A stretch of DNA of 64,000 bases, from the NCBI GenBank assembly GCA_001898145.1, contig MKSR01000036.1, positions 1-64,000 on the forward strand, written 5' to 3'. The notes under the pieces were generated by a model. The model was not told the origin of the DNA and ran no database searches. It saw nothing but the letters and a program-made list of their open reading frames with translations. Positions 63,657 to 64,000 of this stretch are shown here, piece by piece; positions within the stretch are counted from its first letter, which is position 1; each line of letters starts with the position of its first letter. The stretch is from Dyadobacter sp. 50-39. Lineage in GTDB: Bacteria > Bacteroidota > Bacteroidia > Cytophagales > Spirosomataceae. A program made the translations under genes and the position numbers.

Positions 63657-64000
<344 letters not shown>

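Overview
The window looks like a chromosome segment of a Bacteroidota bacterium of the Cytophagales type; a Dyadobacter-like host is my best guess from recollection of protein sequences, not from a search. Supporting signs are tRNA and lepA promoters with TAnnTTTG -7 boxes, LytS/LytTR regulation, a short-form Crp regulator, a YWFCY-type coupling protein, many FtsX-type permeases and HTTM proteins. It falls into two parts joined at a tRNA-Leu(CAA) gene (24985-25068, minus strand).

Positions 1 to about 24985 are an integrated mobile region. Its right end is a large serine recombinase whose reading frame runs through the terminator and body of the tRNA gene. Inside it lie a mobilisation block (MobC-like protein, HxHxH relaxase, VirD4/TraG-like coupling protein, with DUF932 and RadC-type genes) but no type IV secretion genes, so it looks like an integrative mobilisable element. 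The cargo has two blocks. At 0.5-7.7 kb is a candidate lanthipeptide-type locus: a full-length LanB dehydratase, a LytTR/LytS pair, a 45-residue peptide gene with a Thr/Ser/Cys C-terminus that is too short for ordinary ORF calling, an unknown 399-residue protein and a Crp-family regulator. No LanC cyclase and no dedicated exporter or protease are visible. At 14.7-23 kb is a more AT-rich block of mostly unrecognised genes: a protein with a tandem internal repeat, two possible HEPN-like proteins, a two-membrane-helix protein and a possible ADP-ribosyltransferase-like toxin pair. The left end of the element is outside the window; a probable IS21-type end remnant lies at the left edge.

Positions 25-37.6 kb hold a MacAB-TolC-like export locus (divergent permease, adaptor, TolC, ATPase, two permeases) followed by an NtrC-type regulator and its kinase. 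The spacers inside this gene run are remarkable: they carry arrays of an 8-base repeat (TCATTCAC on one side, its complement on the other) that often face each other across a unique centre, together with five exact copies of a 21-base motif.

Positions 37.8-46.2 kb are core genes: site-2 protease, HAD phosphatase, accA, a beta-CASP MBL protein, dacB, hslV and the pyruvate dehydrogenase E2 subunit. Positions 46.4-52.3 kb are a translationally coupled six-gene operon (polytopic membrane protein, two methyltransferases, HpcH/HpaI-like aldolase, 2-hydroxyacid dehydrogenase, family 2 glycosyltransferase). lepA, an HTTM protein and a small partner follow. At 55.7-62.6 kb a TetR regulator with two matching palindromic operators precedes a TolC / HlyD / two ATPase / two ABC-2 permease efflux operon. 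The window ends in a zinc alcohol dehydrogenase and a truncated short-chain dehydrogenase whose usual catalytic Lys is replaced by Asn.
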